Shown: one piece after another, positions 1-7,791 of the stretch | Numbering within the stretch: position 1 is the first letter of the stretch | Layout: each line of letters starts with the position of its first letter | From: JAGVSR01 sp964458265 | GTDB lineage: Bacteria; Pseudomonadota; Alphaproteobacteria; Rhizobiales; Hyphomicrobiaceae | Length of the DNA: 64,000 nt | Assembly (NCBI GenBank): GCA_964458265.1 | Contig: CAYWIF010000011.1 | Coordinates: 1 to 64,000 of the forward strand | Direction of reading: 5' to 3' | Position numbers and translations under genes: made by a program | The notes under the pieces: model-generated | Told to the model about the DNA's origin: nothing | What the model saw: only the letters and a program-made list of their open reading frames with translations | Databases searched by the model: none

Positions 1-67
1 CCGCTACATCTGTCCTCATCAAGACTGAACCGGCCTTGCGGGGCCACAACGCCAAGAGGACAGACCC

Positions 68-322
68 ATGCTCAAGACCATTTCCAAGCCCGCCGCCCTG
101 ATCCTGGCTCTCACCGCCGGTGTGTTCGGCGCGCTGCCCGCCGAAGCCGGCGGCCGTGGCAAGGAGTACTTCTCGCAGACCTACGTCACGAAGAAGCCGC
201 TGCACGGATATGAAGGCCGCGCTGGCGATTATTACTGCAGCTACGTGCGCATCCCGGTTCACAAGATGATCAACGGCCGCATGAAGGTCGTCGCCTGGAC
301 GCTGCAGCAGCACTGCTACTAG
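68..322 (+). CDS. small exported protein of unknown function (84 aa)
   Basis: The product starts with a positively charged N-terminus (MLKTISK), a hydrophobic stretch and an Ala-rich end (PAEAGG near residue 28), which together look like a Sec signal peptide. The mature part of about 56 residues is basic, rich in Tyr, and has two cysteines (YYCSY and the C-terminal HCY) that could form a disulfide in the periplasm. AAGAGGACAG just before the ATG gives a ribosome binding site. A terminator-like hairpin follows at 353-384. I do not recognise the family. The signal peptide and RBS make it a real gene rather than a chance frame. Confidence 0.7.
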   Translation: MLKTISKPAALILALTAGVFGALPAEAGGRGKEYFSQTYVTKKPLHGYEGRAGDYYCSYVRIPVHKMINGRMKVVAWTLQQHCY

Positions 323-352
323 ACGATTTTCACGATCTCTCCCGATCGCGAG

Positions 353-384
353 CGGCCCCGGTTCACAGCGGGGCCGTTTCGTTT
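353..384 (+). terminator. intrinsic terminator after the small exported protein
   Basis: CGGCCCC (353-359) pairs with GGGGCCG (370-376) and is followed by TTTCGTTT. It lies 31 bases after the stop of the 68-322 gene, and the oppositely oriented gene ends at 411, so it may serve both sides. Confidence 0.75.
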
Positions 385-410
385 GCCGTGGGGCTATGCG
401 GGATGCGCGC

Positions 411-1070
411 TCACCACTGGTCGCGCCACAAAGGCAACGCCATCGCGCCGTTGGGGATCGTCACCGTGCCCCGCTTGTCTATGCCGCCGTTGACGCCGAG
501 TTCGCCAGCAAACTTGTTGACGATGTTGGCCTTGAGGTTCGCTCCCGCGGTGCCAGCGAACTGCAGCGAATATTCGAACTTACCGACCGCCAGCCGCACG
601 ATCTGGAATTGGTTGCGGTTGGTATCGCTTTTCGGATTAGCCGAACCGAGGCACTTTTTGCGCAGTTGGATGAGCTTGCTCTCGTCGTACTCGTAGATCG
701 TCCCGGTGAAGGTGAGATTGACCCCGGTCACATACTGGCCGTTGAACGAGGCATTGAGAATGTTGGCCCACCCGGCCGACAGACCGAACGATTTCTGGTC
801 GTGCGAGGTGAACGCCGCGCCTTCGACGGCCTGGCTGAACCCGTCCTCGTCGAACTTAGCGCGGCACCGCACGAGGTTCACTTTCAAAAGCCGGTCGCCC
901 GTCCGCTGATAGGTGCGCCGGTCGAGGTAGCCGCGCGCGATCGTGCCCGGCGTGTAGTAGGCCAGCGGCGGCGACATGCGAATGACGTTGAGATTATCGA
1001 AGATGGAATCGGCGCTAGCCGGAACGCTGGCTGCCACAACAAACGCGAACGCAAGACCCGACCGCCACAT
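411..1070 (-). CDS. exported protein of unknown function (219 aa)
   Basis: The N-terminus (MWRSGLAFAFVVAASVPASADS) is a clear Sec signal peptide with an ASA-like cleavage site. The mature region of about 198 residues is rich in beta-forming and aromatic residues, has two cysteines (VRCRAK and KKCLGS) and no recognisable domain. I chose the ATG at 1070, which has a G-rich ribosome-binding stretch; an in-frame GTG at 1085 would add five residues ahead of the signal peptide. The gene is convergent with the small exported protein at 68-322. Function unknown; periplasmic or surface location is inferred from the signal peptide. Confidence 0.7.
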   Translation of the reverse strand: MWRSGLAFAFVVAASVPASADSIFDNLNVIRMSPPLAYYTPGTIARGYLDRRTYQRTGDRLLKVNLVRCRAKFDEDGFSQAVEGAAFTSHDQKSFGLSAGWANILNASFNGQYVTGVNLTFTGTIYEYDESKLIQLRKKCLGSANPKSDTNRNQFQIVRLAVGKFEYSLQFAGTAGANLKANIVNKFAGELGVNGGIDKRGTVTIPNGAMALPLWRDQW

Positions 1071-1209
1071 GATACTGCCCCCCACTCTAGCGGAGGCTAT
1101 CTAATCGATCGGCCGGTGTGACGAGAAGGGTGGCCGTGAAGGCGGGCGGCGATTGCTCCCGGTTGTGGCCGCAAAACAGCACCGCCTCCTGCCGGCTCCC
1201 GCCACGTCG

Positions 1210-1262
1210 AACCGCGCATGGCGGCCGGCTCCCCGGAGGGGAGTCGCCATGCGCCACTAAGA
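1210..1262. repeat. palindromic repeat, left copy at the gap edge
   Basis: This 53-bp stretch is repeated exactly at 1363-1415, on the other side of the N run. It contains an outer inverted repeat GCGCATGGCG (1214-1223) with CGCCATGCGC (1245-1254), and an inner one CTCCCC (1229-1234) with GGGGAG (1238-1243), so it can fold as a REP-like hairpin. Its presence at both gap edges suggests either a genomic repeat that broke the assembly or unmerged overlapping contig ends. Confidence 0.75.
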
Positions 1263-1362
1263 NNNNNNNNNNNNNNNNNNNNNNNNNNNNNNNNNNNNNN
1301 NNNNNNNNNNNNNNNNNNNNNNNNNNNNNNNNNNNNNNNNNNNNNNNNNNNNNNNNNNNNNN
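1263..1362. other. assembly gap (100 N)
   Basis: Exactly 100 N, the usual placeholder for a join of unknown size. Both edges carry the same 53 bases. The whole stretch 1071-1435 between the exported protein and gltA holds only this gap, the repeat copies and no supportable gene. Confidence 0.95.
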
Positions 1363-1440
1363 AACCGCGCATGGCGGCCGGCTCCCCGGAGGGGAGTCGC
1401 CATGCGCCACTAAGAAACTCACTCGCCATGCGCCACTAAA
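1363..1440. repeat. palindromic repeat, right copy plus degenerate partial copy
   Basis: 1363-1415 is identical to 1210-1262. A third, partial copy of its end (CTCGCCATGCGCCACTAAA) follows at 1422-1440 and contains the gltA stop codon, so the repeat abuts and probably rewrote the end of gltA. Confidence 0.7.
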
Positions 1441-2746
1441 GAGGAAACTCCCGCCGTGCCGGCCCGATGTAAAGCTGGCGCGGCCGCCCGATCCGCTGCT
1501 CGGGGTCCTCGATCATCTCGCGCCACTGCGCGATCCAGCCCACCGTCCGCGCCACGGCGAACAGCACGGTGAACATTTCGACCGGGAAGCCGATCGCCCG
1601 CAGCGTAATGCCCGAATAGAAATCGATATTCGGATAAAGCTTCTTGGAGACGAAGTAGTCGTCCTGCAGGGCAATGCGTTCCAACTCCATCGCAACCTTC
1701 AGCAGCGGATCGTCGCGCTTGTCGAGCGCATCGAGCACCTCGTGGCAGGTCTTCTGCATGACCTTCGCGCGCGGATCGTAGTTCTTGTAAACGCGATGCC
1801 CGAAGCCCATCAGCCGGAAGCCCGACGACTTGTCCTTGGATTTGGCGATGAATTCCGGGATGCGCTCTACTGTTCCGATTTCCTGCAGCATGTTGAGCGC
1901 GGCTTCGTTCGCCCCGCCATGCGCCGGACCCCACAGGCAAGCGATGCCCGACGAGATGCACGCGAACGGGTTGGCCCCCGATGAACCGGCAAGCCGCACC
2001 GTCGATGTCGACGCATTCTGCTCGTGGTCCGCGTGCAGGATGAAGATGCGGTCGAGCGCGCGTGCCACGACCGGATTGACGATGTAGGGCTCGCACGGCA
2101 CGGCGAAGCACATCTGCAGGAAGTTCGATGTGTAGTCGAGATCGTTGCGTGGATAGATGAAGGGGTGGCCGATCGAATATTTATAGGCCATCGCCGCGAT
2201 CGTCGGCATTTTGGCGATCATGCGGTTGGTGGCTACGCGCCGGTGCTCCGGATTAGTGATGTCGGTGCTGTCGTGATAGAACGCCGACAGCGCGCCGACG
2301 ACACCGACGAGAACCGCCATCGGATGCGCGTCGCGGCGGAAGCCGGTGTAGAACCGCGTCATCTGCTCGTGCACCATCGTGTGATTGGTGATGGTGCGGC
2401 GGAACTCGCGGAACTGTTCGTTCGTCGGCAGTTCGCCGTTCAGCAGCAGATAACAGGTCGCCAGAAAATTCGAGTGTTCGGCCAGCTGTTCGATCGGATA
2501 GCCGCGATAGAGCAGTTCGCCCTTTTCCCCGTCGATGAAGGTGATCTTCGACGCGCAGTTGGCCGTCGAGGTAAAGCCGGGGTCGTAGGAGAAACACCCG
2601 GTGTCCTTGTGCAGCTTGCCGATGTCCATCACGGAGGGCCCGATTGTTCCTCGCCGCAGCGGGAACTCGGTCGCCTTGCCCTGATAGGTCAGCGTGGCGC
2701 TACCGTCAGTGGCACCTGGCGAGGGGGGCTGCTCCTGGATCGTCAT
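1436..2746 (-). CDS. gltA: citrate synthase (type II, hexameric family)
   Basis: Condenses acetyl-CoA with oxaloacetate to citrate, the entry step of the TCA cycle, in the cytoplasm. The 436-residue length fits the proteobacterial type II enzyme. The catalytic His residues are visible in WGPAHGGANEAAL and MGFGHRVYKNYDPRA, and the catalytic Asp in the NIDFYSGI segment. AAGGAGA lies about ten bases before the ATG. The family usually ends RRDYVPI plus a few residues; here the end is RREFPL, and the stop codon lies inside a degenerate copy of the palindromic repeat at 1363-1440. This suggests that the repeat replaced the last few codons; the active site is untouched. Confidence 0.96.
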   Translation of the reverse strand: MTIQEQPPSPGATDGSATLTYQGKATEFPLRRGTIGPSVMDIGKLHKDTGCFSYDPGFTSTANCASKITFIDGEKGELLYRGYPIEQLAEHSNFLATCYLLLNGELPTNEQFREFRRTITNHTMVHEQMTRFYTGFRRDAHPMAVLVGVVGALSAFYHDSTDITNPEHRRVATNRMIAKMPTIAAMAYKYSIGHPFIYPRNDLDYTSNFLQMCFAVPCEPYIVNPVVARALDRIFILHADHEQNASTSTVRLAGSSGANPFACISSGIACLWGPAHGGANEAALNMLQEIGTVERIPEFIAKSKDKSSGFRLMGFGHRVYKNYDPRAKVMQKTCHEVLDALDKRDDPLLKVAMELERIALQDDYFVSKKLYPNIDFYSGITLRAIGFPVEMFTVLFAVARTVGWIAQWREMIEDPEQRIGRPRQLYIGPARREFPL

Positions 2747-2908
2747 GCGGACTGTCTCCTTCAGCGGACCGGGAAAGTGGGACCCTGTCTTGGCTTACGG
2801 CTGTTCATGCTGCAGTGCGCAACATCATATCGCGACCGCACACAATTAGCCAATCCTGCCTATAGCCAATGCCGTGCATGATGCGCAGACAACTGAATTT
2901 CGCCGTCG

Positions 2909-4444
2909 TCAGGCCGCCTGATCTTTCAACCGCGCCAAGGCCTCGTCGCGGCCCAGCACGGCCATCACGTCGAAGACCGGCGGCGAGACCGTGCGCCCGG
3001 TCAGCGCCGCGCGCAAGGGCTGCGCCACTTTTCCAAGCTTCGCCCCGGTGGCCTCCGCATGTGTCCGCACCGCGGCTTCGAGGTCGCCCGCGGTCCAGGC
3101 AGCGGCGGCTTCCAGTTGCGGTAGGATTCCCCCGATCAGCGCCTTTGCCTCCGCATCGATCAGCTTCGCCGCTTTTTCGTCCAGAGCGAGCGGCCGCTCC
3201 GCGACCAGATAAAGCGAACCCGATACCAATTCGGCGAGCGTCTTGGCCCGTTCCTTGAGCGACGGGATGGCGGCGGCAAACCTGTCCCAACCTTTTGCCG
3301 CGTATTTTGCAGCCAGCTCTGATCCGGTCTTGACGCCGGGCAGAACGGCCGCCACCTCGCGTGCGAGCGCCACATCGGAGCGCGGCGGCGCTTTCGGGTC
3401 GGGTGTGATTGCGGCCAGCGCCGTGAAGTCGAGGTGCGGCAGCATCTCTCGCGTGCGGCTGACGAGTTCGGCGTCGTCGCTCTGGCGAATGTATTGTGCG
3501 TTCAGATCGTCGAGCTTCTTGAAGTCGAACCGCGACGCGCTCTTGTTGATGTCGTCGATGTCGAACCACTGGATCAGCTGCTCGGTCGACATGATCTCAT
3601 CATCGCCGTGGCTCCAGCCGAGCCGCACGAGATAGTTGCGCAGCGCGACGGGCAGATAGCCCATCGAGCGGTACTCCTCGACGCCTAGAGCGCCATGCCG
3701 CTTGCCCAATTTGGCTCCGTCCGCGCCGTGAATGAGCGGCACGTGCGCCCAAACGGGAACGCGCCATCCCATCCCGTTGTAGATCTGCGTTTGCCGGGCT
3801 GCGTTAGTGAGATGGTCGACCCCGCGCACGACGTGTGTGATCCCCATGTCGTGATCGTCAACGACGACGGCGAGATTATAGGTCGGGTTGCCGTCCGAGC
3901 GCAGAATGATGAGATCGTCGAGGTCCTTATTGGCGAATGTCACGCGGCCCTGGCAGCGATCATCCACCACCGTCTCGCCCTCGCGCGGCGCCTTGAGCCG
4001 GATCGTGAACGGTGCACCAGGCGGAGCATCGGCCGGATCGCGGTCGCGCCACGGCGAGCGGATGGTCAGCGGTCGCTTCTCCGCTTCTGCCGCTGCCCGC
4101 ATCGCGTCGAGTTCGGCGGCCGTCAGGTAGCAGCGGTACGCGTTACCTGACGCGAGCAGGGCTTCCGCCACGTCGCGATGCCGTGCGGCTCGCGCAAACT
4201 GCGAAACGGGTTCGCCGTCCCAATCGAGTTCGAGCCATGCGAGGCCATTCAGGATAGCCGCCACCGCCGCCGGATTGTTGCGCTCCCGATCGGTATCCTC
4301 AATACGCAGAACGTAACGTCCACCGTGCCCCTTGGCATAGAGCCAGTTGAACAGGGCCGTGCGGGCGCCGCCGATATGCAGGTAGCCGGTGGGGGAGGGC
4401 GCAAACCGGACAACGGGTTTGCCGCTCTCAGTCGTTGTGCTCAT
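2909..4444 (-). CDS. gltX: glutamate--tRNA ligase
   Basis: Class I aminoacyl-tRNA synthetase that charges tRNA-Glu. The ATP-binding HIGH motif is HIGG (residues 23-26, in APSPTGYLHIGGARTALFNW) and the second signature, usually KLSKR, is KLGKR at 245-249. The RIEDTDRER segment of the Glu/Gln subclass is at 48-55. At 511 residues the length includes the C-terminal anticodon-binding domain. Alphaproteobacteria often carry two GltX copies, and one may also charge tRNA-Gln for the transamidation route; which copy this is cannot be told here. It lies downstream of nothing on its own strand and is divergent from the comEC-like gene, with 72 bases between them. Confidence 0.95.
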   Translation of the reverse strand: MSTTTESGKPVVRFAPSPTGYLHIGGARTALFNWLYAKGHGGRYVLRIEDTDRERNNPAAVAAILNGLAWLELDWDGEPVSQFARAARHRDVAEALLASGNAYRCYLTAAELDAMRAAAEAEKRPLTIRSPWRDRDPADAPPGAPFTIRLKAPREGETVVDDRCQGRVTFANKDLDDLIILRSDGNPTYNLAVVVDDHDMGITHVVRGVDHLTNAARQTQIYNGMGWRVPVWAHVPLIHGADGAKLGKRHGALGVEEYRSMGYLPVALRNYLVRLGWSHGDDEIMSTEQLIQWFDIDDINKSASRFDFKKLDDLNAQYIRQSDDAELVSRTREMLPHLDFTALAAITPDPKAPPRSDVALAREVAAVLPGVKTGSELAAKYAAKGWDRFAAAIPSLKERAKTLAELVSGSLYLVAERPLALDEKAAKLIDAEAKALIGGILPQLEAAAAWTAGDLEAAVRTHAEATGAKLGKVAQPLRAALTGRTVSPPVFDVMAVLGRDEALARLKDQAA

Positions 4445-4516
4445 GAGCGTCTTCGTTTGTTGGGGATCTGTGAGATGATGCCCCCCTGTAGCACACGCAT
4501 TGCGGGCGGTTAAAGG

Positions 4517-6868
4517 GTGATGTCGGGGGGCACCAACAAGGCTGCGGACGGGGCTGCCGTGGCGCCGGAAGAACGCGCGGCGCCCGCTGCCGTCCGCTCG
4601 TCCATGCGCCGCGCGCTGACGGCCGCCGTGCCGGGGCTCCTCGGCTATCTGGCGGAGGAACGTCCCCGCTTCGTCAATTGGCTGCCAGTGCTGTTCGGGC
4701 TCGGCATCTGGTGCTACTTCGCGTTGCCGTCAGAACCCACGCTTGCGGCAGCCAGCCTGCCGCTGACCTTTGCAGGTCTCGCGATCGCCGCGACCCACCG
4801 CGGCAGTGCCACTCGCTTGGCCGCGGCCGCCCTCATGGTTGGCGCTCTCGGTTTCCTCGCTGTCAAGTCAAGAACCAGTTGGGTCACCGCGCCCGTCCTG
4901 GAGCGCACGTTGCGTGCCGTCGAAGTCACCGGCGTGATCGAACGGCGTGAACCCCACGCCAAGCGCGGCGAGCGGCTGACCTTGCGGCTCCTGTCGGTCG
5001 AAGATGTCCCCGCCGGACAACTCCCGGCGCGCGCCCGCATTCGCGTCATGTCGGCCGCAGGCGATGCGCAGCCGGGCGACACTGTCCGCCTGACCGCGAC
5101 GCTGTCGCCGCCCGCACCGCCGGCCCTGCCATCGGGCTACGACTTCGCGCGCGCGGCATTTTTCCAGCAGATCGGCGCCGTCGGCTACGCCTTGAAGGCC
5201 CCCCAAAAAATATCGCCTGTCGCGCCGGCCGAACCAAATGCGGCGGCACACCTGCGTGCTGGCATCGAGACCGCGCGGGAAAACATCCGCAGCCGCATTC
5301 AAGCCGCCCTGCCGGGCGAGCGGGGCGCGATGGCGGCAGCCCTCATTACTGGCGAACGCGGCGGCATCACGCAACAAACGACCGATGCCTATCGCGACAG
5401 CGGACTGATCCACATCCTGTCGATCTCCGGCCTGCATATGGCGATCATGGCCGGCGCCGTATTCGGTCTGATCAGATTTTTACTGGCAGCCATCCCCGCG
5501 CTGGCTCTGACCCGGCCGATCAAGAAATGGGCAGCCTTCGGCGGCGCGCTGGGCGCGGTCCTCTATTACGCGATCTCGGGAGGTACGGCCGCCACGCTCC
5601 GTTCCGCGATTATGATGGTCGTCATGTTCATCGCCATCATGCTGGGCCGTCCCGCCATCGCCATGCGCAACGTTGCGATTGCCGCGCTCCTCATTCTCGC
5701 CGTCTATCCCGAAAGCCTGTTGGACACCGGGTTCCAGATGTCGTTTGCAGCCGTCGCCGCACTGGTTGCGAGTTACGAAGCCGCGCGCGGACGCCTGCAT
5801 CGCACCAATTTCACGCCGGGCCCCGCGATGCGCATGGGCATCTTCCTCGGCGGCATCGTCTTTTCGACCGTGATTGCCGGCCTCGCGGTCACGCCGTTGT
5901 CCATCTACCACTTCCACGCGATGCAGCATTATGCCCCGCTCGCCAACCTGATTGCCGTCCCGGTCTGCAATGTCGTCGTGATGCCGGCCGCGCTCGCCAC
6001 ACTCGTCGCGATGCCCTTCGGACTTGAGTTCGCTCCCCTGTGGGTCATGGGATTGGGCATCGACGCGATGGGTTGGGTCGCAGGCGCCGTTGCCGGCCTG
6101 CCCGGCGCGGTGACGCGCATTCAGGCCATACCCGCTGCTGCCTTCGCTTTGGTGCTCGCCGGCGGCCTCTGGCTCGTGCTCTGGCAAAAGCGCTGGCGTA
6201 TGGCGGGCATTCCATTGATCGCCTGCGGTCTGGCGCTCGCCTCGTCGGGGGCCAAGCCCGATATCCTCATTGGACGCGAAGGCGCACTCGTGGCCGTGCG
6301 CGGTACGGATGGCCGTTTCTTCGCACACGCCGAGAGGCCTTCCACGTTCGAATTGCAGCGCTGGCTGGAAACCGACGGTGACGGCCGCGATCCGAAAGAG
6401 GTGCGGGCCAAAGGGTCATTCCGATGCGATGCGCTGGGCTGCGTCGCGGTCAACGAAGGCTCCACCGTCGCGATATCACGGCATCCAGGAAGCACGGCCG
6501 ACGATTGCGCGAAGGCCCGCGTGCTGGTCGTCAACGGACCCCGCCCGGCCCGCTGCACCGAACCCAACCTCGTCTACGATCGCGACGGACTGAAACGATC
6601 CGGCACGATTGCGCTCTATCGAACTGCGGACGGCACCTACGGTGCGCGAAGCGTCGCCCAAGCGCGCGGCAACCGGCCCTGGTCTCAGCCGCCGCCGCCG
6701 CGCCGAACGCGCCGCGAAATAACGACAGAGCCCGATTCAATGACGCCAAACGCACCGGCGTCTCACCTCAGCGCAATCGGCCGGTACGCGGCTCCCAAAA
6801 GCGTCCAGGACGCCTTCGACGAACCGCTCGAATTGCGTTCCGATGTCGAAGACGAGGAAGGCCCCTGA
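4517..6868 (+). CDS. ComEC/Rec2-family membrane protein
   Basis: Large polytopic inner-membrane protein of 783 residues. After a cytoplasmic N-terminus come two or three membrane segments (about 55-120), a DUF4131-like soluble part (about 135-250), and the Competence domain from about residue 270, which carries the segment LIHILSISGLHMAIM and many helices to about 555. ComEC proteins form the channel for DNA uptake in natural transformation. The C-terminal part (about 570-700) has no HxHxDH metallo-beta-lactamase signature that I can see, so it is a short form of the family, and uptake function is not shown. The frame opens with GTG-ATG at 4517/4520. Convergent with lexA, 21 bases apart; this neighbourhood is common in Rhizobiales. 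Confidence 0.85.
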   Translation: MMSGGTNKAADGAAVAPEERAAPAAVRSSMRRALTAAVPGLLGYLAEERPRFVNWLPVLFGLGIWCYFALPSEPTLAAASLPLTFAGLAIAATHRGSATRLAAAALMVGALGFLAVKSRTSWVTAPVLERTLRAVEVTGVIERREPHAKRGERLTLRLLSVEDVPAGQLPARARIRVMSAAGDAQPGDTVRLTATLSPPAPPALPSGYDFARAAFFQQIGAVGYALKAPQKISPVAPAEPNAAAHLRAGIETARENIRSRIQAALPGERGAMAAALITGERGGITQQTTDAYRDSGLIHILSISGLHMAIMAGAVFGLIRFLLAAIPALALTRPIKKWAAFGGALGAVLYYAISGGTAATLRSAIMMVVMFIAIMLGRPAIAMRNVAIAALLILAVYPESLLDTGFQMSFAAVAALVASYEAARGRLHRTNFTPGPAMRMGIFLGGIVFSTVIAGLAVTPLSIYHFHAMQHYAPLANLIAVPVCNVVVMPAALATLVAMPFGLEFAPLWVMGLGIDAMGWVAGAVAGLPGAVTRIQAIPAAAFALVLAGGLWLVLWQKRWRMAGIPLIACGLALASSGAKPDILIGREGALVAVRGTDGRFFAHAERPSTFELQRWLETDGDGRDPKEVRAKGSFRCDALGCVAVNEGSTVAISRHPGSTADDCAKARVLVVNGPRPARCTEPNLVYDRDGLKRSGTIALYRTADGTYGARSVAQARGNRPWSQPPPPRRTRREITTEPDSMTPNAPASHLSAIGRYAAPKSVQDAFDEPLELRSDVEDEEGP

Positions 6869-6889
6869 CGCTCCATCAACATTGTCGCG

Positions 6890-7603
6890 TCAATACTTGC
6901 GAAGTAGCCCGACGAGACGTCCCTGGATGTCCACCTGATCCGGACGGAAGATGCGCGTTTCGTACGCCGGGTTGGCCGCTTCCAGCGCGATCGTCGAACC
7001 CTTCTTGCGCAGCCGCTTCAGCGTCGCCTCTTCCTTTTCGACGAGCGCCACGACGATGTCGCCGTTGTCGGCCGAATGACAACGCCGGATGATGACAGTG
7101 TCGCCATCGTGGATGCCGGCCTCGATCATCGAGTCGCCCTTGATCTCGAGAGCATAGTGCTCACCCGAGCCCAGCATGTCGGGCGGACAGGCGACGTCGC
7201 TGGAATGGTTCTGGATGGCGCTGATCGGCACGCCGGCCGCGATCCGGCCCATCAGCGGCACCGACATCGTGCGGGCATCGGCATAATAAGATGGCGGCGG
7301 ATCCAGCGCCCTGCGGTCGCCTTCGATGACGCTCGGCTGAAACCCGCCGCGCCGCGGCGGTTCCGGTGCGGCCATCGACGGCACGGTGCTCTCCGGCAGT
7401 TTGATGACCTCGATGGCCCGCGCCCGGTGCGGCAGACGCCGGATGAACCCTCTTTCGACGAGTGCCGTGATAAGACGATGGATGCCCGACTTCGACTTCA
7501 AATCCAGCGCGTCGCGCATTTCGTCGAAAGACGGCGGCACGCCCTGGTCTTGCATCCGGTCATGGATAAAGAGCAGCAGCTCTTTCTGTTTCTGGGTCAG
7601 CAT
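6890..7603 (-). CDS. lexA: LexA, SOS transcriptional repressor
   Basis: Represses DNA-damage genes and is inactivated by RecA-stimulated self-cleavage. The N-terminal winged-helix domain (residues 1-65, MLTQKQKELLLFIHDRM onward) is followed by a linker and the S24 peptidase domain. The cleavage bond Ala-Gly is in GRIAAGVP (123-124), the catalytic Ser in GDSMIEAG (158) and the catalytic Lys in EEATLKRL (196). I start at the ATG at 7603, giving 237 residues; an upstream in-frame start at 7657 would add 18 residues not typical of the family. A direct-repeat LexA box lies upstream at 7686-7700, so the gene is likely autoregulated. Confidence 0.96.
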   Translation of the reverse strand: MLTQKQKELLLFIHDRMQDQGVPPSFDEMRDALDLKSKSGIHRLITALVERGFIRRLPHRARAIEVIKLPESTVPSMAAPEPPRRGGFQPSVIEGDRRALDPPPSYYADARTMSVPLMGRIAAGVPISAIQNHSSDVACPPDMLGSGEHYALEIKGDSMIEAGIHDGDTVIIRRCHSADNGDIVVALVEKEEATLKRLRKKGSTIALEAANPAYETRIFRPDQVDIQGRLVGLLRKY

Positions 7604-7685
7604 GAGGTCTCGGGCGCTCCAGTTGGATTGGGGCCGCACACGGCCGCTGCAACTCACAGGGACAAATCACGAACGTACCCTAGCC

Positions 7686-7700
7686 GTTCCCTTCATGTTC
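7686..7700 (-). promoter_or_regulatory. LexA box upstream of lexA (GTTC-N7-GTTC)
   Basis: GTTC at 7686-7689 and GTTC at 7697-7700 are separated by exactly seven bases; read on the lexA strand it is GAAC-N7-GAAC. This direct repeat is the established alphaproteobacterial SOS operator. It sits 83 bases before the lexA start codon and 91 before kdsA on the other strand. Confidence 0.8.
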
Positions 7701-7791
7701 CGCAAGCCCCCCTGATTTCAGCGCGAATTTGGCCGTTGATCGCACCAACCACCGCCTAGGAACCGGCCGTCCGGCCGGGCTATAAACCCGT

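Noticed and set aside
396..1121. Long open frame on the plus strand opposite the exported protein at 411-1070
   Set aside because: It is antisense to a gene with a clear signal peptide, has high Arg content typical of a GC-rich shadow frame, and runs into the gap-edge repeat.
1097..1429. Frames crossing the 100-N gap
   Set aside because: Any frame through placeholder N is meaningless, because the true gap length is unknown.
1422..1440. CRISPR-like direct repeats near the gap
   Set aside because: Copies of the gap-edge repeat are adjacent and palindromic with no regular unique spacers, and no cas gene is present.
5480..6328. Antisense open frame within the comEC-like gene
   Set aside because: Composition rich in Arg, His and Gln with no domain or RBS; a mirror of codon use in the real gene. 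The same holds for other long antisense frames, for example 10925-12433 in the antiporter and 47511-48989 in carB.
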